From: Streptomyces fungicidicus
Lineage (GTDB): Bacteria; Actinomycetota; Actinomycetes; Streptomycetales; Streptomycetaceae
DNA length: 64,000 nt
Direction of reading: 5' to 3'
NCBI RefSeq assembly: GCF_003665435.1
Contig: NZ_CP023407.1
Span: forward strand, 1,922,001-1,986,000
Made by a program: the position numbers and the translations under genes. Positions 47,197 to 54,687 of the stretch are shown in pieces. Each line of letters starts with the position of its first letter. Position 1 is the stretch's first letter. The notes beneath the pieces are model-generated. The model searched no databases, was not told the origin of the DNA, and worked only from the letters and a program-made list of their open reading frames with translations.

Positions 47197-47909
47197 CCGC
47201 ACTCCTCGAAGTCGAGGACCTCAAAGTCGCCTACGGCAAGATCCAGGCCGTCAAGGGCATCTCGTTCAGCGTCGAAGCCGGCGAAGTGGTCACCCTCATC
47301 GGCACCAACGGCGCCGGCAAGACCACCACCCTGCGCACCCTGTCCGGGCTCCTCAAGCCGGTCGGCGGCCAGATCAAGTTCAACGGCAGGTCGCTCAAGA
47401 AGATCCCCGCCCACAAGATCGTCTCCCTCGGGCTCGCCCACTCCCCCGAGGGGCGGCACATCTTCCCCCGGATGACCATCGAGGACAATCTCCGTCTCGG
47501 CGCGTTCCTGCGCAGCGACAAGGCCGGCATCGAGCAGGACATCCAGCGCGCCTACGACCTCTTCCCCATCCTCGGGGAACGCCGCAAGCAGGCCGCCGGA
47601 ACCCTCTCCGGCGGTGAGCAGCAGATGCTCGCCATGGGCAGGGCCCTCATGTCCCGCCCCCAGCTGCTCATGCTCGACGAGCCCTCCATGGGCCTCTCGC
47701 CGATCATGATGCAGAAGATCATGGCGACCATCGCGGAGCTGAAGGCCGAGGGCACCACCATCCTGCTCGTCGAGCAGAACGCCCAGGCCGCGCTCTCCCT
47801 GGCCGACCACGGCCACGTCATGGAGGTCGGCAACATCGTGCTCTCCGGCAGCGGGCAGGACCTGCTGCACGACGAGTCGGTCCGCAAGGCCTACCTCGGC
47901 GAGGACTGA
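47193..47909 (+). CDS. livF: Branched-chain amino-acid ABC transporter, ATPase LivF
   Basis: A 238-residue ABC ATPase: Walker A GTNGAGKTTTLRTLSGLL, the LivF-type SPEGRHIFPRMTIEDNLRLGAF, signature TLSGGEQQMLAMGRALM and Walker B LLMLDEPSMGLSP. It pairs with LivG to power import. Last gene of the operon, immediately followed by a strong terminator. Confidence 0.97.
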
Positions 47910-47913
47910 GCCG

Positions 47914-47964
47914 CACGGCGAGAGGCCCGCACCCCCTTCCCGGGGGTGCGGGCCTCTCGCCGTG
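47914..47964. terminator. Bidirectional terminator between livF and the ANTAR regulator
   Basis: A perfect 23-bp inverted repeat (47914-47936 and 47942-47964) with a five-base loop, starting 5 bp after the livF stop and ending 9 bp before the regulator's stop. It can end transcription from both sides. Confidence 0.92.
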
Positions 47965-47973
47965 GCCGGTCCG

Positions 47974-48633
47974 TCACTGACCCTTCGACGCCTTCTTCTC
48001 CTCGGCGTCGTCGATGACGGCCTGCGCCACCTGCTGCATGGACATCCGCCGGTCCATCGACGTCTTCTGGATCCACCGGAACGCGGCAGGCTCGGAGAGT
48101 CCGTACTGCGTCTGCAGCACCGACTTCGCCCGGTCCACCAGCTTCCGCGTCTCCAGCCGCAGGCTCAGGTCCGCGACCTCGCGCTCCAGCTCCTTGAGCT
48201 CCGTGAAGCGCGACACCGCCATCTCGATCGCGGGCACCACGTCGCTCTTGCTGAACGGCTTCACCAGGTACGCCATCGCGCCCGCGTCCCGCGCCCGCTC
48301 CACCAGGTCGCGCTGGGAGAACGCGGTCAGCATCAGCACGGGGGCGATGCTCTCCTCGGCGATCTTCTCCGCGGCGGAGATGCCGTCCAGCTTCGGCATC
48401 TTCACGTCGAGGATGACCAGGTCGGGACGGTGCTCCCGGGCCAGCTCCACCGCCTGCTCGCCGTCGCCGGCCTCACCGACGACGGAGTACCCCTCCTCCT
48501 CCAGCATCTCTTTGAGGTCGAGCCGGATCAGGGCCTCGTCCTCGGCGATCACGACGCGGGTCGTCATCGGAGGCACGTGCGACTTGTCGTCGTCGGGCAC
48601 GTCTACAGGCTGGGGCGACTCGGGGGCGCTCAC
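47974..48633 (-). CDS. ANTAR-domain response regulator (PdtaR-like)
   Basis: A 219-residue response regulator. The receiver domain (about 24-140) has phospho-acceptor Asp in VILDVKMPKLDG and the Lys of YLVKPFS. A coiled linker (FTELKELEREVADLSLRLE) leads to an ANTAR RNA-binding domain (VDRAKSVLQTQYGLSEPAAFRWIQ, MSMQQVAQAVID). ANTAR proteins act as antiterminators on mRNA leaders. The sensor kinase partner, PdtaS-like, is not in the window. GTG 48633 has AAGGAG five bases upstream. The first 20 residues are acidic and Pro-rich. Confidence 0.93.
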   Translation of the reverse strand: MSAPESPQPVDVPDDDKSHVPPMTTRVVIAEDEALIRLDLKEMLEEEGYSVVGEAGDGEQAVELAREHRPDLVILDVKMPKLDGISAAEKIAEESIAPVLMLTAFSQRDLVERARDAGAMAYLVKPFSKSDVVPAIEMAVSRFTELKELEREVADLSLRLETRKLVDRAKSVLQTQYGLSEPAAFRWIQKTSMDRRMSMQQVAQAVIDDAEEKKASKGQ

Positions 48634-48738
48634 GTGGGCTCCTTGGTGCGGGGCAGACCGGTACTGCTGACAAGAGCGTACCCAGCTACGGTAAGGTGGG
48701 GGCACGGCGGGTGACCGTCGACCTTCGTTTTGCAGGGC

Positions 48739-48811
48739 GCCCCGGTAGCCCAGCGGTAGAGGCAATGGTCTCAAACACCATCCAGCGTCGGTTCGAATCC
48801 GACCCGGGGTA
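48739..48811 (+). tRNA. tRNA with CAA anticodon (Leu), short variable arm
   Basis: A 73-base cloverleaf: acceptor GCCCCGG pairing CCGGGGT (with a G1-U72 wobble) and A73; a D arm closed by GCC/GGC; anticodon stem ATGGT/ACCAT around loop CTCAAAC, anticodon CAA; variable region of only five bases (CCAGC); T arm GTCGG-TTCGAAT-CCGAC. CCA is not encoded. CAA reads UUG leucine, yet leucine tRNAs normally have a long variable arm, which this lacks. It is transcribed opposite to both neighbours. Confidence 0.9.
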
Positions 48812-48831
48812 CTTTTCCTTTGTATCCAAGG

Positions 48832-48867
48832 TCACCATTTGAGGGTGGATGTCCACCAATGCGGTGA
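48832..48867. terminator. Hairpin between the tRNA and pyk 3' ends
   Basis: Inner stem GGTGGA/TCCACC (48844-48849 and 48852-48857) inside an outer TCACC/GGTGA pair (48832-48836 and 48863-48867). It lies 21 bp past the pyk stop and 20 bp past the tRNA, so it may terminate either. Confidence 0.5.
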
Positions 48868-48888
48868 ACATCCCCTCCGTACCGCGCG

Positions 48889-50349
48889 TCAGGCGTGCGC
48901 GCCCCGGCCCGAACCCCCGGTGCTGTCGTCCTCCCCGATGTGGTGGACGCGGACGAGGTTCGTGGAACCGGAGACTCCGGGCGGGGAACCGGCCGTGATG
49001 ACGACCGTGTCGCCCTTCTCGCAGCGTGCGTACCTCAGGAGCAGGTCGTCGACCTGGTCGACCATCGCGTCGGTGGAGTCCACGTGCGGGCCGAGGAAGG
49101 TCTCCACTCCCCAGGTGAGGCTCAGCTGGGAGCGGGTGGCCGGGTCGGGGGTGAACGCCAGGAGCGGGATCGGCGAGCGGTAGCGGGACAGACGCCGGGC
49201 GGTGTCGCCGGACTGCGTGAAGGCGACCAGGAACTTCGCGCCGAGGAAGTCGCCCATCTCCGCGGCGGCGCGGGCGACCGCTCCGCCCTGGGTGCGGGGC
49301 TTGTTGCGCTCGGTGAGGGGCGGCAGGCCCTTGGCGAGGATGTCCTCCTCGGCGGCCTCCACGATGCGGGCCATGGTGCGCACCGTCTCGACGGCGTGCT
49401 TGCCGACGCTGGTCTCGCCGGAGAGCATCACGGCGTCGGTGCCGTCGATGACGGCGTTGGCGACGTCCGAGGCCTCGGCACGGGTCGGACGGGCGTTGTC
49501 GATCATCGAGTCGAGCATCTGGGTGGCGACGATGACCGGCTTGGCGTTGCGCCTGGCCAGCTTGATGGCGCGCTTCTGGACGATCGGCACCTGCTCGAGG
49601 GGCATCTCGACGCCGAGGTCTCCGCGGGCGACCATGATGCCGTCGAAGGCGGCGACGATGTCGTCGATGTTCTCGACGGCCTGGGGCTTCTCCACCTTGG
49701 CGATCACGGGGAGGCGGCGGCCCTCCTCGTCCATGATGCGGTGGACGTCCTTGATGTCGCGGCCGCTGCGGACGAAGGAGAGGGCGATGACGTCGAACCC
49801 GGTGCGCAGCGCCCAGCGCAGGTCGTCCTCGTCCTTCTTGGACAGGGCGGGGACGGAGACGGCGACGCCGGGGAGGTTGAGGCCCTTGTGGTCGGAGACC
49901 ATGCCGCCCTCGACGACGGTGGTGCGGACGCGGGGACCGTCCACGCCGGTGACCTCGAGGGTGACCTTGCCGTCGTCGACGAGGATGCGCTCGCCCGCGG
50001 TGACGTCGGTGGCGAGGCCTGCGTAGGTGGTGCCGCAGACGGTGCGGTCGCCCTCGGCTCCCTCCTCGACGGTGATGGTGAAGCTGTCGCCGCGTTCAAG
50101 GAGTACCGGACCCTCGGCGAAGCGGCCCAGGCGGATTTTCGGGCCTTGAAGGTCGGCGAGCAGGCCGACGCTGCGACCGGTCTCGTCGGCGGCCTTCCGC
50201 ACCCGCCGGTAGCGCTCCTCGTGCTCGGCGTGCTCGCCGTGGCTGAGGTTGAATCGGGCGACGTCCATTCCCGCGTCGACCAGTGCCTTGATCCGGTCGT
50301 ACGTGTCGGTGGCGGGGCCCAGTGTGCAGACGATCTTCGCTCGGCGCAT
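48889..50349 (-). CDS. pyk: Pyruvate kinase
   Basis: A 486-residue pyruvate kinase, converting phosphoenolpyruvate and ADP to pyruvate and ATP. Motifs: KIVCTLGPA, DVARFNLSHGEHAEH, LADLQGPKIR, the catalytic signature VIAKVEKPQAVEN, MVARGDLGVEMPLEQVP and ATQMLDSMI..ARPTRAEASDVANAV.DGTDAVMLSGET. Full length with a C-terminal allosteric domain. Streptomyces usually has two pyruvate kinases; only one is visible here. It starts at ATG 50349. Confidence 0.98.
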   Translation of the reverse strand: MRRAKIVCTLGPATDTYDRIKALVDAGMDVARFNLSHGEHAEHEERYRRVRKAADETGRSVGLLADLQGPKIRLGRFAEGPVLLERGDSFTITVEEGAEGDRTVCGTTYAGLATDVTAGERILVDDGKVTLEVTGVDGPRVRTTVVEGGMVSDHKGLNLPGVAVSVPALSKKDEDDLRWALRTGFDVIALSFVRSGRDIKDVHRIMDEEGRRLPVIAKVEKPQAVENIDDIVAAFDGIMVARGDLGVEMPLEQVPIVQKRAIKLARRNAKPVIVATQMLDSMIDNARPTRAEASDVANAVIDGTDAVMLSGETSVGKHAVETVRTMARIVEAAEEDILAKGLPPLTERNKPRTQGGAVARAAAEMGDFLGAKFLVAFTQSGDTARRLSRYRSPIPLLAFTPDPATRSQLSLTWGVETFLGPHVDSTDAMVDQVDDLLLRYARCEKGDTVVITAGSPPGVSGSTNLVRVHHIGEDDSTGGSGRGAHA

Positions 50350-50489
50350 GTGTCGAGCCTAGAGCTTACCGACCGGTAGCGACTTGGCCGCGTGTGACGA
50401 CTCAACGGCCTGCGGATGAAGGGTTGTTGACAAGTGTTGAATTGTGCGCCGGGCCGCTCCGATGAGCAGGTCGGGCTCGAGGACCGGTT

Positions 50490-51176
50490 CTACAGACGGG
50501 GCGGCCGGAGGGTGAAGCGGGCGGTGACCTCGGCATGGATCCGCTGTCGCCGGGGTTCGAGGTCGAGCGGCGCCGGGCCGGCGTCCTCGGTGGCGGCGGC
50601 GAAGGCCATGGAGCGGGTCCGGGCGAAGGGCTCGGGCTGTTCGGGCATGGTCCCGGTGTCGCCGAGCTCGATGAGGGCGGCGAGCTCGGTGCCGAGCGCC
50701 TCGGCGTACTCGCGGGCCCGCCGCAGGGCGTCGTGCACCGCCTGCTGCCGTGCCTCCCGGTGGGCCGGGGAGCCGGGGCGCAGGGTCCACCAGGGGCCGT
50801 CGACGCGGGTGAGCTCCAGATCGGCCAGTCGGGTGGCGAGTTCGCCCAGGGCGGTGAAGTCGCCGAGCTCGGCGGTGAGATGGACCGCCCCGTGGTGGGC
50901 GCGGACCCGTTCGCCGCGGCCGTGCGCGCTCAGTTCCGGGGTGACGGTCAGGGCTCCGGTCTCGAGGTGCTCGACGGCGTCGCCGCAGGACTTGAGCAGC
51001 TCCAGGGCGGCGGCGTTGCGGCGGGTGAGGTCGTCGAGGGTGGAGCGCCGGTCGCGGCCGCGCGCGGTGAGGGTGACGGCGATGCGGGCGAGGTCGGGGG
51101 CCGCTTCCAGGTGGGCCTCGCCGCGGACGGTGAGATGGGGTGCGCCGGGGGTGCCGTAGGGGTGTGGGGTGGTCAT
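50490..51176 (-). CDS. SIMPL-domain protein (DUF541)
   Basis: A 228-residue protein with the SIMPL fold: LTVRGEAHLEAAPDLARIAVTLTARGRDR, AALELLKSCGDAVEHLETGALTVTPE and the EARQQAVHDALRRAREYAEALG helix. Here there is no clear signal peptide, so it may be cytoplasmic, unlike many relatives. The function is unknown; some relatives are linked to oxidative stress. ATG 51176 follows GGGAGGT. Confidence 0.9.
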   Translation of the reverse strand: MTTPHPYGTPGAPHLTVRGEAHLEAAPDLARIAVTLTARGRDRRSTLDDLTRRNAAALELLKSCGDAVEHLETGALTVTPELSAHGRGERVRAHHGAVHLTAELGDFTALGELATRLADLELTRVDGPWWTLRPGSPAHREARQQAVHDALRRAREYAEALGTELAALIELGDTGTMPEQPEPFARTRSMAFAAATEDAGPAPLDLEPRRQRIHAEVTARFTLRPPRL

Positions 51177-51328
51177 ACCTCCCACTGTGGCACCGGTCGC
51201 GCGGGGGCGGGACGGTCTGCGGACACCGGATCGCAACCTGGCGGGTCTGTTCCGCGTCGGCGTGTTCAGGTCAGAATCATCGGGCGAATCTACGCGCGTT
51301 GTTCGTCGTTGTCCGAGGAGAGCCTGAC

Positions 51329-53140
51329 ATGCCGTTGAACCGCCGGAAGTTTCTGAAGAGGTCCGCCGTCACCGGGGCGGGGGTGGCGCTGGCGGGTGCG
51401 GCGGCTCCCGCGGCGGAGGCGGCCGGTGCAGCCGGGGCGGGACGGGGAGGGAAGCCGGTGAAGCGGTACGCGCTGACCGTGATGGGGACCACCGATCTGC
51501 ACGGCCACGTCTTCAACTGGGACTACTTCAAGGACGCCGAGTACACGGACACGGCCGGCAACGCGCAGGGTCTGGCACGGGTGTCGACGCTGGTGGACCG
51601 GGTCCGCGCGGAGAAGGGCCGGCGCAACACCCTGCTGCTGGACGCGGGCGACACCATCCAGGGCACCCCGCTGACGTACTACTTCGCCAAGGTGGACCCG
51701 ATCACCGCCGAGGGCGGTCCGGTGCATCCGATGGCGCAGGCGATGAACGCCATCGGCTACGACGCGGTGGCGCTCGGCAACCACGAGTTCAACTACGGCA
51801 TCGAGACGCTGCGGAAGTTCGAGGAGCAGTGCGACTTCCCGCTGCTGGGCGCGAACGCGCTGGACGCGAAGACGCTGAAGCCGGCCTTCCCGCCCTACTT
51901 CGTCAAGACGTTCCACGTGAAGGGCGGCCCCCCGGTGAAGGTGGCGGTGCTGGGGCTGACGAACCCCGGTATCGCGATCTGGGACAAGGCGTACGTGCAG
52001 GGGAAGCTGACGTTCCCGGGGCTGGAGGAGCAGGCGGCGAAGTGGGTGCCGAAGCTGCGGTCGATGGGCGCGGACGTGGTGGTGGTGTCGGCGCACTCGG
52101 GGTCGTCGGGGACGTCGTCGTACGGTGACCAGCTGCCGTACGTGGAGAACGCGGCGGCGAACGTGGCGCGGCAGGTGCCGGGGATCGACGCGATCCTGGT
52201 GGGGCACGCGCACCAGGAGATCGCGGAGCTGCGGGTCGTCAACGACACGACGGGCCGGGAGGTCGTGCTGTCGGAGCCGCTGTGCTACGCGGAGCGGCTG
52301 ACGCTGTTCGACTTCGAGCTGGTCCTCGAGCGGGGCCGCTGGCGGGTCGAGTCGGTGAAGGCCTCGCTGCGCGACGCGGCGACGGTGGAGGACGACCCGA
52401 GGATCACCCGGCTGCTGCGCGACGAGCACGCGCGGGTGGTGGAGTACGTCAACCAGGTGGTGGGGTCGGCGACCGAGACGCTGACGACGGCGGAGGCCCG
52501 CTACAAGGACGCGCCGATCATCGACCTGATCAGCAAGGTGCAGGAGGACGTGGTCAGGGCCGCGCTGGCGGGCACCGCGTACGCCTCGCTGCCGGTGCTG
52601 TCGCAGGCGTCGCCGTTCTCCCGGACGTCCGAGATCCCGGCGGGCGAGGTGACCATCCGGGACCTGTCGAGCCTGTACGTGTACGACAACACGCTGGTGG
52701 CGAAGCTGATGACGGGCGCGCAGATCCGGGCGTACCTGGAGTACTCGGCGGAGTACTTCGCGCAGACCGCGGCCGGTGCGCCGGTGGACGTGGCGAAGCT
52801 GACGAACGCGGGCGGCCGTCCGGACTACAACTACGACTACGTGTCCGGGCTCGGGTACGACATCGACATCGCGCAGCCGGCCGGGTCGAGGATCACGAAC
52901 GTCACCTACGGCGGTGCGCCGCTGGACGACGCCCAGCAGTTCGTGTTCGCGGTGAACAACTACCGGGCGAACGGCGGCGGCGCGTTCCCGCACGTGGCGT
53001 CGGCGAAGGAGCTGTGGGCGGAGTCCACGGAGATCCGCACCCGGATCGCGGAGTGGGTGACGGCGAAGGGCGTGCTGGACCCCGCGGACTTCGCGTCGGT
53101 CGACTGGAGGCTGACGCGGGAGGGCACCCCGGTGTTCTGA
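51329..53140 (+). CDS. Tat-exported 5'-nucleotidase/metallophosphatase
   Basis: A 603-residue exported enzyme. The N-terminus has a twin-arginine signal (NRRKFLKRSAVTGAGVALAG). The metallophosphatase domain shows metal ligands in MGTTDLHGHVF, LLDAGDTIQGTP, ALGNHEFNYG, VVSAHSG and VGHAHQEI. The C-terminal 5'-nucleotidase domain has SQASPFSRTSEIPAGEVTIRDL and FVFAVNNYRANGGGAFP. It likely hydrolyses extracellular nucleotides or 2',3'-cyclic nucleotides for phosphate and nucleoside scavenging. ATG 51329 follows GAGGAG. Confidence 0.95.
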   Translation: MPLNRRKFLKRSAVTGAGVALAGAAAPAAEAAGAAGAGRGGKPVKRYALTVMGTTDLHGHVFNWDYFKDAEYTDTAGNAQGLARVSTLVDRVRAEKGRRNTLLLDAGDTIQGTPLTYYFAKVDPITAEGGPVHPMAQAMNAIGYDAVALGNHEFNYGIETLRKFEEQCDFPLLGANALDAKTLKPAFPPYFVKTFHVKGGPPVKVAVLGLTNPGIAIWDKAYVQGKLTFPGLEEQAAKWVPKLRSMGADVVVVSAHSGSSGTSSYGDQLPYVENAAANVARQVPGIDAILVGHAHQEIAELRVVNDTTGREVVLSEPLCYAERLTLFDFELVLERGRWRVESVKASLRDAATVEDDPRITRLLRDEHARVVEYVNQVVGSATETLTTAEARYKDAPIIDLISKVQEDVVRAALAGTAYASLPVLSQASPFSRTSEIPAGEVTIRDLSSLYVYDNTLVAKLMTGAQIRAYLEYSAEYFAQTAAGAPVDVAKLTNAGGRPDYNYDYVSGLGYDIDIAQPAGSRITNVTYGGAPLDDAQQFVFAVNNYRANGGGAFPHVASAKELWAESTEIRTRIAEWVTAKGVLDPADFASVDWRLTREGTPVF

Positions 53141-53164
53141 CCGCCGCCTTCGCGTACCGGTGAC

Positions 53165-54556
53165 TCAGGTCCCGTCCGCCAGTGGGGTGAGCCGTGCGGC
53201 TTGCCGGGCGGGCGGGACCTGTGGTGTTCCGGGGCGCAGGCCGAAGGTGGTGAAGGCGGTGCGGGCGGGCAGGGGGTAGGCCGGTCCGCCGGTGAGGTGG
53301 TTGAGGATGGTGGCGCTGCGCCAGGCGGCGAGGCCGAGGTCGGGTGCGCCGACGCCGTGGGTGTGGAGCTCGGCGTTCTGCACGTAGATCCCGCCGGAGA
53401 CGGCCGGGTCCAGGGCGAGGCGGTAGTGCGCGTCGACGCGGGGCCGGCCGGCGCGGTCGCGGCGCAGATACGGGTCGAGGGGGGCGAGCAGGTCGTCGAG
53501 GGGGCGTCCGCGGTGGCCGGTGGCGAGGACGACGGCGTCGGTGGTGAGGCGCGTGCGGGTGCCCTGCACGGTGTGCTCGAGGTGGAGCTCGATCCGGCCG
53601 GGGCCGGGGCGGCCGGCGGCGTGGACGTGGACGGCGGGGGTCAGGACGGTGTCGGGCCAGCCGCCGTCCAGGGTGCGCCGGTAGAGCTCGTCGTGGACGG
53701 CGGCGAGGGTGGCGGCGTCCACGGCCTTGTGGAGCTGCCACTGGGCGGGGACGAGCCGGTCGCGCACGGGTTCGGGCAGGGCGTGGAAGTAGCGGGTGTG
53801 GTCGGGGGTGAAGTGCTCCAGGCCGATCTTGGAGTACTCCATCGGGGCGAACGCCCCGGTGCGGCCGATCCAGTGCAGGCGTTCCCGGCCGGCGGGCCGG
53901 TGGCGCAGCACGTCGAGGAAGATCTCCGCGCCGGACTGCCCGGTGCCGACGACGGTGATGTGGCCCGCGGCGAGCAGGGTGTCCCGGTGGGTGAGGTAGT
54001 CGTCGGAATGGATCACGGGGACGCCGGGCGCGTCGGCGAGGGGCCGCAGCGGCTCGGGCACCCGGGGCTCGGTGCCGACGCCGAGGACGAGGTGGCGGGC
54101 GTGGACCGGGCCCGGGGTCCCGCCGCTCCCCCGGGGGCCGAGCCGGGTGAAACCGACCTCGAACAGGGCGCGCTCCGGGTCCCAGCCGACGCTGTCGACG
54201 CGGTGCCCGAAGTGGAGGGCGGGAAGACGGTCGGCGACCCAGCGGCAGTAGGCGTCGAACTCGGTGCGGCGGATGTGGAAGGACTCGGCGAAGTAGAACG
54301 GGTAGAGGCGTTCGCGCGCCCTGAGGTGGTTGAGGAAGGTCCAGGGGCTGGTGGGGTCGGCGAGGGTGACCAGGTCGGCGAGGAACGGCACTTGGAGGGT
54401 GGCGTCGTCGAGCAGCAGACCGGGGTGCCAGGTGAAGTGGGGCTTCTGGTCGTAGAAGGCGGCGCGGAGCCCCGGCAGGGGGTGGGCGAGCGCGGCGAGG
54501 GAGAGGTTGAACGGGCCGATGCCGATGCCGACGAGGTCGTGGGGCGGCGTGCTCAT
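53165..54556 (-). CDS. L-lysine/L-ornithine N-hydroxylase (SidA/IucD/PvdA family)
   Basis: A 463-residue flavin monooxygenase that N-hydroxylates an amino-acid or diamine side chain, the first step of hydroxamate siderophore formation. FAD site GIGIGPFNLSLAALA, substrate-region FHIRRTEFDAYCRWVA, NADPH site VVGTGQSGAEIFLDVLRHR and C-terminal ATGHRGRPLDDLLAP. No decarboxylase, acyltransferase or NIS synthetase is nearby, so this is a stand-alone gene or a relocated part of a siderophore pathway. No clear iron-box was seen upstream. Substrate choice between ornithine, lysine and cadaverine cannot be told. Confidence 0.92.
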   Translation of the reverse strand: MSTPPHDLVGIGIGPFNLSLAALAHPLPGLRAAFYDQKPHFTWHPGLLLDDATLQVPFLADLVTLADPTSPWTFLNHLRARERLYPFYFAESFHIRRTEFDAYCRWVADRLPALHFGHRVDSVGWDPERALFEVGFTRLGPRGSGGTPGPVHARHLVLGVGTEPRVPEPLRPLADAPGVPVIHSDDYLTHRDTLLAAGHITVVGTGQSGAEIFLDVLRHRPAGRERLHWIGRTGAFAPMEYSKIGLEHFTPDHTRYFHALPEPVRDRLVPAQWQLHKAVDAATLAAVHDELYRRTLDGGWPDTVLTPAVHVHAAGRPGPGRIELHLEHTVQGTRTRLTTDAVVLATGHRGRPLDDLLAPLDPYLRRDRAGRPRVDAHYRLALDPAVSGGIYVQNAELHTHGVGAPDLGLAAWRSATILNHLTGGPAYPLPARTAFTTFGLRPGTPQVPPARQAARLTPLADGT

Positions 54557-54632
54557 GGGCTGTCCTCCGGGGCGCGGTGCGGGGGAGGATCCAGCTTGTA
54601 CGGAAGAGACCCGTCACGTCCGAAAAGCCCGG

Positions 54633-54677
54633 ACCACACCCCTCGAAGGGGGTAAGTACCGCTTCGAGGGGTGTGGT
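54633..54677 (-). terminator. Terminator after pepN
   Basis: ACCACACCCCTCGAA (54633-54647) and its exact complement (54663-54677), a 15-bp stem with a 15-base loop, 11 bp past the pepN stop. It separates pepN from the hydroxylase gene transcribed in the same direction. Confidence 0.85.
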
Positions 54678-54687
54678 GGGGCGCCCG

